A DNA stretch of 9,288 nucleotides, taken from positions 1 through 9,288 of the forward strand of contig JADFRO010000097.1 in the NCBI GenBank assembly GCA_022561255.1, read 5' to 3'. The position numbers were made by a program, and so were the translations under genes. Each line of letters opens with the position of its first letter. The first letter of the stretch is position 1. Source of the DNA: Planctomycetota bacterium (GTDB lineage: Bacteria > Planctomycetota > Phycisphaerae > UBA1845). Below, piece by piece: positions 1 through 7,967 of this stretch. The notes under the pieces were generated by a model. It ran no database searches and was not told the origin of the DNA. It worked only from the letters and a program-made list of their open reading frames with translations.

Positions 1-804
1 TTCGATGGCGTTCTGGACGATGTTACGCAAGACAGTCGAAAGCTGTACCCGAGGCACGGCAAGGATGGGGAGCGTCTCGACGTTCATCTCAAATACGATT
101 CCCGACGTGCCGATCATAGCCTCCGTTTCATGCGCCAGCTCGTTGAGCACCTCGGTTAGATCGCTCAGGTCGTCGGGCCTGGGCCCATCCTCGGCAAACG
201 CGAGCAGGCCGTTGACCATCGCCGTGGCGCGCATGATCGCACGGTTGGCCTGGTCCAACACCCGTTTGGTTAGTGCTGGATCGTAGTCGGACGCGGCCGC
301 GTAATCGATTCCGGTCACGACGCCGCCGAGAATGTTGTTGAAGTGATGGGCGATGGCGCCAGCCATTTGCCCCAGCGATGCCATCTTGCGGCTTTCGAGC
401 AGTTGCGTCTGCAAAGCGATGCGCCGGGTGATGTCGCGGATACAGATGGACGCACCGACGCACACGCCGGTTTCGGTCGTGACGGGCGCGACCGTTGCGA
501 TGAGTTCTTGTCGAAGGCCGGCAACGCTGCGATGATCAAACTCCAGGTCATCCGTTTCGCCCGTGTCGATCGCCCGCCGCATCATGCGCTCCGCCGATTC
601 CTGCCGCTCTGGCGGAATGATCGTTATCGCCTTGGCGCCGATCATGCGCTCGCGGCTTGCGCCGAACATCCGCACAGCGGCCGCGTTGAACGTACGGATG
701 TTGAGATCCACATCCGTAGCGATCAGCGCCACGCCGAGATGTTCGCACAAGTCCCGATAGTATGCCTCAGTGTGGTCGGGTGTGCTGCGGGTCGTCGTCA
801 TCAT
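1..804 (-). CDS. PAS domain-containing sensor histidine kinase (C-terminus cut by window edge)
   Basis: Two-component sensor kinase, read directly from the reverse strand; 268 residues are visible and the frame stays open to base 1. An N-terminal PAS domain covers about residues 15-125 (it begins 'CEHLGVALIATDVDLNIRTF' and ends near 'ICIRDITRR'). A short linker leads to the dimerisation/phosphoacceptor helix 'MASLGQMAGAIAHHFNNIL', with H153 the expected phosphorylated histidine; the AHxFNN form is common in kinases of hybrid or NtrB-like type. The N-box 'NIVQNAIE' is at residues 261-268, so the rest of the ATP-binding domain, and any receiver domain, lies outside. No membrane segment is seen, so it is probably cytoplasmic. 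Two ATGs are adjacent (804 and 801), 10 bases after the stop of the upstream lipoprotein gene, with no clear ribosome binding site. The signal sensed and the partner regulator are unknown. Confidence 0.88.
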   Translation of the reverse strand, partial: MMTTTRSTPDHTEAYYRDLCEHLGVALIATDVDLNIRTFNAAAVRMFGASRERMIGAKAITIIPPERQESAERMMRRAIDTGETDDLEFDHRSVAGLRQELIATVAPVTTETGVCVGASICIRDITRRIALQTQLLESRKMASLGQMAGAIAHHFNNILGGVVTGIDYAAASDYDPALTKRVLDQANRAIMRATAMVNGLLAFAEDGPRPDDLSDLTEVLNELAHETEAMIGTSGIVFEMNVETLPILAVPRVQLSTVLRNIVQNAIE

Positions 805-814
805 TTTCGCGTGA

Positions 815-1708
815 CTACGAGCGCCGTTTCCGTGACGGTTGGGTTTGGAACGGTTGTGGCGTGATAAACAACAGCGTCTCGAACCGGTCGCCCCCCGATT
901 GGCGAGTCAGGAACCGGTTGCCGATCAGGTATTCGTTCGCAGCATGCTCGCCAAGTCCGAGGACGAGAAACTCGCCGGGTCCGATGGTGATTGTCGTCGT
1001 GAGACTCTCGAAGATGTGCCGGTCAACCGCGGGCACCTCACGAATTCCGTCGCCGTGTCGTTCCCAGGTCATCATACCGAGATCGTGCCGCACCTCGAGA
1101 CCAATGCGGACCTCGGTCCCGCCGTGGGTACCGGGGTGAAAGTTGTAATCGATGTTGAGGAGCTTATCGCCCGCGGGAAAGGTCTTGCCGGCCAGGCGGT
1201 TGTTGCGCCCATAGATAAAGATCGACTCGCTCTCTCCGATGGCCGCGAGTTGTATCGAAAACGGCTGTCCTTGCTGCGCGACCAAATGCTCCTTGCGCAT
1301 TTCCACTTGAGGCGTGTCGAGGATCGCTCGAATCGCGGGCCAAGAGGCGTTCTTGCCGGCGCCGATGCGTAGTCCGTTCCGGGAAAGATAGGCAACGTGC
1401 TTCGCATCGACGCGTAGCTCATCGATGTGGTTCCACACCTTGCGCGCGTCGCGCACATCGTTTAGAGGAACGTCGACGCGAAGGATGTCGAACGACATGT
1501 GAACGACGCGAAGTGCTCGATCACTCGGTTGCGCCGTATTGGAACGCCGTGTATTGCTGCTTGATGTTGGGGTGGCGGATGCGTGGAGGTTACGCCGCGA
1601 TACGGCGCCGAGAGACCACGGTGACGCCGGACTGCAACCGCCCGTCGCCGCCCATAGAGACGGAATCGCCAACAACAAGCACGTGCAATGCCTATGCCCA
1701 TAACCCAT
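815..1708 (-). CDS. Conserved hypothetical protein, probable exported lipoprotein with secretin-like C-terminal segment
   Basis: I do not recognise a named family. From the ATG at 1708 the product is 297 residues. It starts with a short basic stretch and a hydrophobic segment (about residues 9-21, 'TCLLLAIPSLWAA') followed by 'TGGC', a weak lipobox with Cys25 as the possible lipidation site. A Ser/Thr/Asn-rich linker (about 30-62) precedes a folded region. The end of the protein, 'TTITIGPGEFLVLGLG' then 'ETLLFITPQP', has the pattern of the last strands of a secretin domain (a hydrophobic 'LGG'-like turn and 'ELLIFITP'), but it is far too short for a pore-forming secretin. An upstream in-frame ATG at 1786 would add 26 residues that look non-natural for an export signal, so the internal start is preferred. 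It lies 10 bases before the histidine kinase gene and after the acetyltransferase gene. Coding is convincing; the function is not known. Confidence 0.68.
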   Translation of the reverse strand: MGYGHRHCTCLLLAIPSLWAATGGCSPASPWSLGAVSRRNLHASATPTSSSNTRRSNTAQPSDRALRVVHMSFDILRVDVPLNDVRDARKVWNHIDELRVDAKHVAYLSRNGLRIGAGKNASWPAIRAILDTPQVEMRKEHLVAQQGQPFSIQLAAIGESESIFIYGRNNRLAGKTFPAGDKLLNIDYNFHPGTHGGTEVRIGLEVRHDLGMMTWERHGDGIREVPAVDRHIFESLTTTITIGPGEFLVLGLGEHAANEYLIGNRFLTRQSGGDRFETLLFITPQPFQTQPSRKRRS

Positions 1709-1805
1709 GACCACAGGGCAGTTTACCGTCCTCGCAGGCCTGCGGTCAAGGTTTCGACCGAGCGGTGGCCGTTTGCCAGCCTCCACTCGGAACGGGCGGA
1801 ACGGA

Positions 1806-2285
1806 TCAGGTCGCTGATTCCTGCGACCAATCCTCTTCGCAGAGAAGGTAGTCCGTCTTGGTCATACCGAGTTGCAAGTACGTTGCCATCGCCCGCTGAT
1901 TCTCGTTGTGCACGTAGAGTCGCAGGCCACAGACGTTGGGAAGCTTCTTCGCTTCTCCGCGGACATGCGCGTGAAGGGCGCGAAAAACGCCTTGGCGTCG
2001 GAACCGTGGGTCGACGTAGACGCTCTGAATCCACCAGAAAAGCGCGTTTCGCCAATCGCTCCACTCAACGGTGATCATCGTCTGGCCCGCAACGGTTCCG
2101 TCCACCTCGGCAACGTAATAGTGGGACGCCTCGTGATCGGCGAGCGCATGGCGGACGCCGGCCTCGACCGTCGCAGGGGCAAGGGTCTTCCCTTCGGTCT
2201 CGAGCGCCATGGCCATGTTGAAGGCGGAGATCGCGTCCGCATCGTCGACCGTCGCCGAGCGTATCAGGATGGTCGGGCGGGTCAT
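1806..2285 (-). CDS. GNAT family N-acetyltransferase
   Basis: A 159-residue protein, the usual size for a single-domain GNAT acetyltransferase, transferring an acetyl group from acetyl-CoA to an amine. The N-terminal 'ILIRSATVDDADAISAFN' (residues 6-23) is the typical first strand and helix. Motif A is 'QSVYVDPRFRRQGVFRAL' (87-104); the acetyl-CoA pyrophosphate loop is R96-R97-Q98-G99-V100-F101, with Phe where Gly or Ala is more usual. Motif B is seen as 'LRLYVHNENQRAMATYLQLG' (121-140). The substrate cannot be read from the sequence; it could be a small molecule or a protein N-terminus or side chain. The start ATG overlaps the stop codon of the upstream DUF962 gene (ATGA), so the two are very probably translationally coupled in one operon. 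Confidence 0.9.
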   Translation of the reverse strand: MTRPTILIRSATVDDADAISAFNMAMALETEGKTLAPATVEAGVRHALADHEASHYYVAEVDGTVAGQTMITVEWSDWRNALFWWIQSVYVDPRFRRQGVFRALHAHVRGEAKKLPNVCGLRLYVHNENQRAMATYLQLGMTKTDYLLCEEDWSQESAT

Positions 2286-2614
2286 GACTTCTGAGCCTCG
2301 CCGGCCCTGTCGGTGCAGGCCTGATCGGCCGCGCGGTACCGTGGTGCGATGTCGACAAAGGGTCTACCGAGCAACTTTTTGAGAAGAATGACCTCGCCCA
2401 TGTCATTGCCCTCGATGCGATGGCCCGCCCATTGGAAGGCGTAACTAACGATGAGCAGGCCGGCCGGCCTCCACCACAACGCCCATACGCCGTCAACACA
2501 CTGGACCACTGCGAGAACACCGGCGATCGGCAGAAGGGGGATGGACAGCGCGTGCATCGCTCGCGATGCGGGATGCTGGTGTCGCGCGAGCCAATTGTCC
2601 AACCACCTCGGCAT
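2282..2614 (-). CDS. DUF962 / Mpo1-like small membrane protein
   Basis: A 110-residue protein with the layout of the DUF962 (YGL010w/Mpo1-like) family: N-terminal 'RHQHPASRAMHALSIPLLPI' (11-30), two hydrophobic segments (about 24-40 and 43-60), then 'QWAGHRIEGN' (61-70) and 'LLKKLLGRPF' (77-86). The conserved histidines (H12, H14, H21, H65) and the 'GHR-E-N' motif are all present. Yeast Mpo1 of this family is an iron-dependent dioxygenase acting on 2-hydroxy fatty acids; whether bacterial members do the same is not settled, so a role in lipid metabolism is only an inference. It is probably an inner-membrane protein. It is the first gene of the minus-strand group and overlaps the acetyltransferase start by four bases. 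No good ribosome binding site precedes the ATG. Confidence 0.8.
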   Translation of the reverse strand: MPRWLDNWLARHQHPASRAMHALSIPLLPIAGVLAVVQCVDGVWALWWRPAGLLIVSYAFQWAGHRIEGNDMGEVILLKKLLGRPFVDIAPRYRAADQACTDRAGEAQKS

Positions 2615-2654
2615 GGAGGCATGCTAATAGGCGCGCGGACGGGCGACAACCGCG

Positions 2655-2683
2655 CGTATGGGTCTCGCGTCGTGCGCTGTCAT
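2655..2683 (-). promoter_or_regulatory. Weak sigma-70-like promoter candidate for the minus-strand genes
   Basis: On the reverse strand, ATGACA (2678-2683, five of six matches to TTGACA) is separated by exactly 17 bases from CATACG (2655-2660, three of six matches to TATAAT). Transcription would start near 2648, giving a leader of roughly 33 bases before the DUF962 ATG. The position is right but the -10 box is poor, so this is a suggestion only. Confidence 0.25.
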
Positions 2684-2716
2684 AATGGCACTTCGCCGCG
2701 TCGCTCATACGCGGGC

Positions 2717-2731
2717 CTGCCAAGCTGGCAG
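2717..2731. repeat. 15-base palindrome CTGCCA-AGC-TGGCAG, possible operator
   Basis: Two perfect six-base arms flank a three-base centre. It lies in the divergent intergenic region, 103 bases upstream of the DUF962 start codon on that side and about 87 bases upstream of the sigma-54-like -24 element on the other. That distance suits an activator site for a sigma-54 promoter, or an operator for the minus-strand promoter. It could also be chance in GC-rich DNA. Confidence 0.35.
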
Positions 2732-2817
2732 ATCGGACGTTGCCCGTCGGGATGCCGAGGGGTTCCTAAGTCGTTTGTTCATAGTAAGTTAGGGCAAGCA
2801 TCAATCAAATGGAACTG

Positions 2818-2833
2818 TGGTCCGGGGATTGCA
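2818..2833 (+). promoter_or_regulatory. Sigma-54 (RpoN) -24/-12 promoter candidate upstream of groEL1
   Basis: TGGTCCGGGGATTGCA matches the consensus TGGCACG-N4-TTGCW at 10 of 12 defined positions. The two mismatches are in the -24 block (C to T, A to C). The invariant GG and GC dinucleotides are present with the required 10-base spacing, and the -12 block is perfect. Transcription would start near 2843-2845, leaving a leader of about 100 bases before the groEL1 ATG. No alternative sigma-70 or heat-shock promoter of comparable quality was seen on this strand. Confidence 0.4.
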
Positions 2834-2928
2834 CTTGGGTTGGGCGTCCATCGGTGCGCGTTGATTCCTGTATTTGAAGGCGGCCGGGGAACGTTGAAAC
2901 CGGTAGTCATCTGAAATCTCACTGTTAC

Positions 2929-2936
2929 GAGGAGAG
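2929..2936 (+). promoter_or_regulatory. Ribosome binding site of groEL1
   Basis: GAGGAGAG lies 7 bases before the ATG at 2944. It is a strong Shine-Dalgarno sequence, whereas several other genes here (grpE, the minus-strand genes) have no clear one, in line with high expression of the chaperonin. It fixes the groEL1 start. Confidence 0.75.
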
Positions 2937-2943
2937 AGCCAAC

Positions 2944-4578
<1,635 letters not shown>

Positions 4579-4588
4579 CGTCGGCGTA

Positions 4589-4613
4589 GGATCGCACCGA
4601 AAGGGTGTGATCC
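4589..4613 (+). other. Hairpin in the groEL1-groES gap
   Basis: GGATCGCACC (4589-4598) and GGTGTGATCC (4604-4613) form a ten-pair stem (one G-U pair) with the five-base loop GAAAG, starting 10 bases after the groEL1 stop. No T-run follows, so it is not a standard terminator. It could protect or process the mRNA between the two genes, or lower readthrough into groES. Confidence 0.5.
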
Positions 4614-4675
4614 CAAAGGTCGTCAAACGAGGAAAAAGTCAAGGCTCAGCCAGGATCACGGAGAACGATAAGAAG

Positions 4676-5002
4676 ATGGCAACGGCAACTTCAACCCGAA
4701 CAAAGAAAAAACTGAAATTCCGTCCGACCGAGGATCGCATTCTGATCGAGCCCGGTGAGGCCGACGAAACGACCGCCGGCGGCATCATTCTTCCCGACGC
4801 AGCGCGTGAAAAACCACTCACGGGAAAGGTTATCGCCGTCGGCCCCGGAAAGCTGCTCGACAGCGGCAAACGCGGGGAGATGAGCGTTTCGATCGGCGAC
4901 GAGGTGTTCTACGGTAAGTACTCTGGGACGGAGATTGACATGGGGACCGACACCTACGTCGTGATCCGCGAGAACGATCTGCTTGCCATCGTGGATAAGT
5001 AA
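4676..5002 (+). CDS. groES: 10 kDa co-chaperonin GroES
   Basis: Lid of the GroEL folding chamber. The product is 108 residues, slightly longer than the usual 95-100 because of a Thr/Lys-rich N-terminal extension ('MATATSTRTKKK'). The core starts at 'LKFRPTEDRILIEP' (13-26). The mobile loop that docks on GroEL is about residues 29-46, with the hydrophobic tripeptide I37-I38-L39 in 'TTAGGIILPDAA'. The C-terminal half 'VFYGKYSGTEIDMGTDTYVV' and 'ENDLLAIVD' is typical. The frame is open further upstream into groEL1 DNA, but the ATG at 4676, preceded by GGAGA at 4660-4664, is the sensible start. It is the only groES in the window and lies between two groEL genes, so it presumably serves both. Confidence 0.96.
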   Translation: MATATSTRTKKKLKFRPTEDRILIEPGEADETTAGGIILPDAAREKPLTGKVIAVGPGKLLDSGKRGEMSVSIGDEVFYGKYSGTEIDMGTDTYVVIRENDLLAIVDK

Positions 5003-5017
5003 CCAGTTGCCGGCTCG

Positions 5018-5076
5018 GGCGGTCACCGCCGCCACGGCACACCGCTTGACCCGTTCGCGGTGCGATTTCGCCGCGA
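5018..5076 (+). other. Structured groES-groEL2 intergenic segment with inverted repeats and a weak sigma-54-like match
   Basis: The 110-base gap holds the palindrome GGCGGT-C-ACCGCC (5018-5030) and a second inverted repeat, TCGCGG (5055-5060) with CCGCGA (5071-5076). Between them CGGCACACCGCTTGAC (5035-5050) resembles the sigma-54 consensus at 8 of 12 positions, but the -12 GC is GA. No T-run follows. The segment may be a transcript leader, a processing site or an internal promoter for groEL2; none of these is established. Confidence 0.3.
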
Positions 5077-5096
5077 TCGCAAGATAAAGAGGATAC

Positions 5097-5102
5097 GAGG
5101 AG
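5097..5102 (+). promoter_or_regulatory. Ribosome binding site of groEL2
   Basis: GAGGAG lies 10 bases before the ATG at 5113 and fixes that start. A second purine-rich AGAGGA sits just upstream (5088-5093). Confidence 0.6.
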
Positions 5103-5112
5103 CTCACCGGCT

Positions 5113-6723
5113 ATGGCCAAACAAATGATGTTTTCCCAAGAGGCTCGCCAGCAGATTCTGGCCGGTCTTTCCAAGCTTGCCGACGCCGTCAAAGTTACGA
5201 TGGGACCGACGGGGCGCAACGTTCTCTTGCAAAAGTCCTTCGGTGCTCCGCGCGTAACGAAGGACGGCGTAACGGTCAGCAAGGAGGTTGAGCTGCCCCA
5301 ACCGTTTGAGAACATGGGGGCGAAGCTGATCAACCAGGTCGCGTCCAAGACGAGCGATGAGGTCGGCGACGGAACGACGGCTGCCACACTCTTGGCAGAG
5401 GCGATCTTCCGTAAGGGCTACCAGGCGGTTTCTTCCGGTGCCAACGCGATGGCGATCAAGCGCGGAATCGACAAGGCGGTGCGTGCAGCCGTCAGCGCCA
5501 TTAAGGCGATGTCCATTAAAGTCCGTTCCAACGACGACCTCGCCAAGGTCGGCACAATCTCTGCCAACGGCGACGAGGAAATCGGCAAGCTCTTGGCCAG
5601 CGCACTGGAGGCTGTCGGAACCGACGGCATCGTCGAAGTCGAAGAGGGAAAATCGCTTACGACGGAGAAGGAAATCGTCGACGGCATGCAGTTCGACAAG
5701 GGTTTCCTCTCGCCTTATTTCATGACCGACCCGGGTTCGTTGGAATGTGTTCTTGCCGATCCGGCGATCCTGATCTACGAAAAAAAGATATCCAACTTGC
5801 GCGATTTCCTGCCCATACTCGAGTCGATCGCTTCGAGCGGTAAGAGTCTGCTGGTGATCGCGGAGGACGTTGACGGTGAAGCCCTGGCGGGACTCGTGGT
5901 CAACAAGATACGCGGAATGCTCAACGTTTGTGCGGTCAAAGCTCCGGGCTTTGGTGATCGGCGCAAAGCCATGTTGGCCGACATCGCCGCATTGACCGGC
6001 GCAAAGGTCATCAGTGAGGATCTGGGCATCAAGCTCGAGAACATCACGATCAGCGACATGGGATCTGCCAAAAAGGTCGTGATTACCAAGGACACAACGA
6101 CGGTGATCGAGGGCGCCGGCAAGAAGGCCGACATTAAGAACCGTATCGAACAGATTCGTGGTCAGATCGAAAAGACGACCAGCGATTACGATCGTGAAAA
6201 GTTCCAGGAACGGCTCGCGCGCCTCACGGGTGGTGTGGCCGTCATTCGCGTCGGTGGCGCAACGGAGATTCAGGTCAAGGAACGCAAAGACCTCGTGGAC
6301 GACGCGTACCACGCGACCAAAGCTGCCGCCGAAGAGGGGATCGTTCCCGGTGGCGGCGTAGTGTTCTTGCGTGCGATTCCGGCCGTCCGAAAGGCACGTG
6401 ACGCCGCTCGCGGTGATGAGAAGATCGGAGCGGATATTATCATCGACGCGCTTCGTGCTCCGACGCGCCAAATCGTGGACAACGGCGGCGGTGAGGGCGA
6501 GGTGATCGTTGAGCAAATCCTCGAGCGCTCCGGCAACGAAGGTTACGACGTGCGCACCGGTAAGTTTGTGGATATGGTCGCGGCGGGCATCATCGATCCG
6601 GCCAAGGTCGCTCGCGTCGCATTGGAAAGTGCGGCCAGCGTCTCGGGGCTCATGCTCACGACAGAGGTTCTGGTGACCGATCTAAAGGATGAATCGAAGA
6701 AGATCGAGCACGCCGTCCGATAG
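5113..6723 (+). CDS. groEL2: 60 kDa chaperonin GroEL, second copy
   Basis: A second, diverged GroEL of 536 residues. The conserved catalytic aspartates D51, D86 and D397 (E. coli 52, 87, 398) and the 413-GGG-415 loop are present. The phosphate-binding segment reads 'GDGTTAAT', so E. coli T91 is Ala90. The apical surface is canonical ('KGFLSPYF', with Y202, L233, L236, V262, V263), unlike groEL1, where Tyr203 is His. The hinge-distal region contains 'DNGGGEGEVIVEQILERSG' in place of the usual 'NCGEEPSVV'-type segment. The C-terminus stops at 'ESKKIEHAVR', without any Gly-Gly-Met tail. It lies 110 bases after groES with its own good ribosome binding site, so it may be read from the cluster transcript or an internal promoter. 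The sequence differences from groEL1 suggest a different substrate set or expression condition, by inference. Confidence 0.97.
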   Translation: MAKQMMFSQEARQQILAGLSKLADAVKVTMGPTGRNVLLQKSFGAPRVTKDGVTVSKEVELPQPFENMGAKLINQVASKTSDEVGDGTTAATLLAEAIFRKGYQAVSSGANAMAIKRGIDKAVRAAVSAIKAMSIKVRSNDDLAKVGTISANGDEEIGKLLASALEAVGTDGIVEVEEGKSLTTEKEIVDGMQFDKGFLSPYFMTDPGSLECVLADPAILIYEKKISNLRDFLPILESIASSGKSLLVIAEDVDGEALAGLVVNKIRGMLNVCAVKAPGFGDRRKAMLADIAALTGAKVISEDLGIKLENITISDMGSAKKVVITKDTTTVIEGAGKKADIKNRIEQIRGQIEKTTSDYDREKFQERLARLTGGVAVIRVGGATEIQVKERKDLVDDAYHATKAAAEEGIVPGGGVVFLRAIPAVRKARDAARGDEKIGADIIIDALRAPTRQIVDNGGGEGEVIVEQILERSGNEGYDVRTGKFVDMVAAGIIDPAKVARVALESAASVSGLMLTTEVLVTDLKDESKKIEHAVR

Positions 6724-6755
6724 GGATCCAAAGGGCGTGTTCGTTCGTAGACCGT

Positions 6756-6784
6756 AAGGGGCGGGCGCGGTGCGTCCGCCCTTT
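6756..6784 (+). terminator. Terminator-like hairpin between groEL2 and dnaJ
   Basis: A 13-pair GC-rich stem (6756-6768 with 6772-6784, two G-U pairs) closes a three-base loop GGT. Its 3' arm ends in TTT and is followed by GTGTGT. This is the best intrinsic terminator candidate in the window and would separate the groEL/groES genes from dnaJ-grpE. The T-tract is interrupted, so termination may be partial. I see no clear dnaJ promoter after it, which favours partial readthrough. Confidence 0.55.
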
Positions 6785-6804
6785 GTGTGTAAGGTTTTTG
6801 AGGG

Positions 6805-7941
6805 ATGTCGGTGTCAGCGTCCAGGCGCGATTACTACGAAGTTCTCGGCCTGTCGCGCGATGCGACGGCGGAGCAGATTAAGAAGGCCTACAGACGCAGC
6901 GCTCACAAGCATCACCCCGATCGAAACGCCAACGATCCCGGTGCGGAGGATAAGTTCAAGGAGGCGGCTGAGGCCTACGAGGTGCTCGCGGATGACGCCA
7001 AGCGCCAGCGCTACGATCAGTTCGGACATGCCGGACTTAGCGGCGCTGGGATGCATGACTTTTCGCACATGGCGGTTGATGACATCTTCTCGATGTTCAC
7101 CGATATTTTTGGCGGAGCGCGCGGTCGCCGCCGACGAGGCGGAGCCGATCTTCGGACGGAAGTTACGATCACCCTCGCAGACGCCGCCACCGGGGCGGAG
7201 CGCCGGATCGAGTTCTCCCGCCACGACGATTGCGATACCTGTGGCGGAACGGGTGCGGCAGCGGATTCCAAGCGCGCGACGTGCGCTACCTGCGGTGGAT
7301 ACGGTCAGGTAGAGCAGAGCGGCGGACTCGCGGGTTTATTCGGAAGAGTCATCACCACCTGCCCGTCATGCCGGGGCCGTGGATCGTCGGTGGTAACGCC
7401 GTGTGGTTCGTGCCGGGGCACGGGCAAGGTCGTCAAGGAACGCGTTGTGACGGTCCAGATCCCGGCGGGAATTCACGACGGTCAGGCTGTGCGCATCCGG
7501 GGTGAGGGAGAGCCGGGGGAAGATGGCATGGATCGCGGGGATCTGCACTGTTACGTTCGGGTTGCCCCCCATCCGTTCTTCGAGCGGCAAGACAATGACC
7601 TCGTATGCCGCATGCCCATCAGTTTTACGCAGGCGGCGCTGGGTGCGAAGGTGGAAGTTCCCGCGCTGTCCGGCAGCGCTGAGCTCACCATCCCCCGCGG
7701 CACGCAGCACGGGCAGATCTTTCGGCTCAGCGGTCTGGGCCTTCCCGATCTGCGCAGCGGGCGCCGCGGTGACGAGCTCGTCCAGGTGTTGGTGGAGATT
7801 CCCAAGCGGCTCAACAAGCGGCAGGAGGAGCTGCTCCGTGATTTCGCCGGGACGGAAGATCGTTCGGTCCTTCCGGAGTCGAAGGGTTTTTTTGAGAAGT
7901 TCAAGGATTATGTGGCCGGAGATTCGGGCGAAGCTTCCTAA
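6805..7941 (+). CDS. dnaJ: Chaperone protein DnaJ (Hsp40)
   Basis: J-protein that delivers substrates to DnaK and stimulates its ATPase. It has 378 residues, the normal type I length. The J domain covers about 8-72 with the HPD motif at 37-39. The Gly/Phe region is short and contains 'DFSHMAVDDIFSMF' (85-98), a form I associate with planctomycete DnaJ. Four zinc repeats CxxCxGxG are complete: 143-150, 160-167, 186-193 and 200-207. The substrate-binding C-terminal domains follow (about 215-335). The start is ambiguous: ATG 6805 abuts a GAGGG sequence, while GTG 6811, two codons in, has that GAGGG at a proper 6-base distance. grpE starts 26 bases downstream. No dnaK is in the window, so its partner is encoded elsewhere. 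Confidence 0.96.
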   Translation: MSVSASRRDYYEVLGLSRDATAEQIKKAYRRSAHKHHPDRNANDPGAEDKFKEAAEAYEVLADDAKRQRYDQFGHAGLSGAGMHDFSHMAVDDIFSMFTDIFGGARGRRRRGGADLRTEVTITLADAATGAERRIEFSRHDDCDTCGGTGAAADSKRATCATCGGYGQVEQSGGLAGLFGRVITTCPSCRGRGSSVVTPCGSCRGTGKVVKERVVTVQIPAGIHDGQAVRIRGEGEPGEDGMDRGDLHCYVRVAPHPFFERQDNDLVCRMPISFTQAALGAKVEVPALSGSAELTIPRGTQHGQIFRLSGLGLPDLRSGRRGDELVQVLVEIPKRLNKRQEELLRDFAGTEDRSVLPESKGFFEKFKDYVAGDSGEAS

Positions 7942-7967
7942 GCGAGCGCCGGCCGGGCAGTGCTGAT

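Larger units (their letters stand above)
2615..2943. other. Divergent intergenic region between the DUF962 gene and groEL1
   Basis: This 329-base stretch holds no ORF with recognisable protein character. It must contain the start signals of both the minus-strand group and the chaperone cluster. I looked for a CIRCE element (TTAGCACTC-N9-GAGTGCTAA), the usual HrcA operator before groE genes, and found none. I also saw no good sigma-32-type or sigma-70-type promoter on the plus strand. Candidate elements that can be supported (a sigma-54-like promoter, a palindrome and a weak minus-strand promoter) are listed separately. Confidence 0.7.

Noticed and set aside
343..864. A plus-strand open frame of 173 codons
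   Set aside because: It overlaps the PAS-histidine kinase, whose reverse frame shows clear PAS, H-box and N-box motifs; the plus-strand product shows none.
839..1372. A plus-strand open frame of 177 codons over the lipoprotein gene
   Set aside because: The minus-strand product has a plausible export signal and ordered strand pattern and fits the operon; the plus frame has neither and faces the neighbouring genes.
1709..1786. A 26-residue N-terminal extension of the lipoprotein from an ATG at 1786
   Set aside because: The extension is Arg/Pro-rich and would bury the hydrophobic export segment; the ATG at 1708 puts it at the N-terminus where expected.
2615..2943. CIRCE operator for HrcA
   Set aside because: Neither TTAGCACTC nor GAGTGCTAA, nor a near match with nine-base spacing, was found here or in the gaps before groES, groEL2 or dnaJ.
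5104..6516. A 470-codon open frame on the minus strand, antisense to groEL2
   Set aside because: Its translation has no recognisable domain and it lies fully over the conserved groEL2 gene; long antisense frames are expected opposite GC-rich, strongly codon-biased genes.
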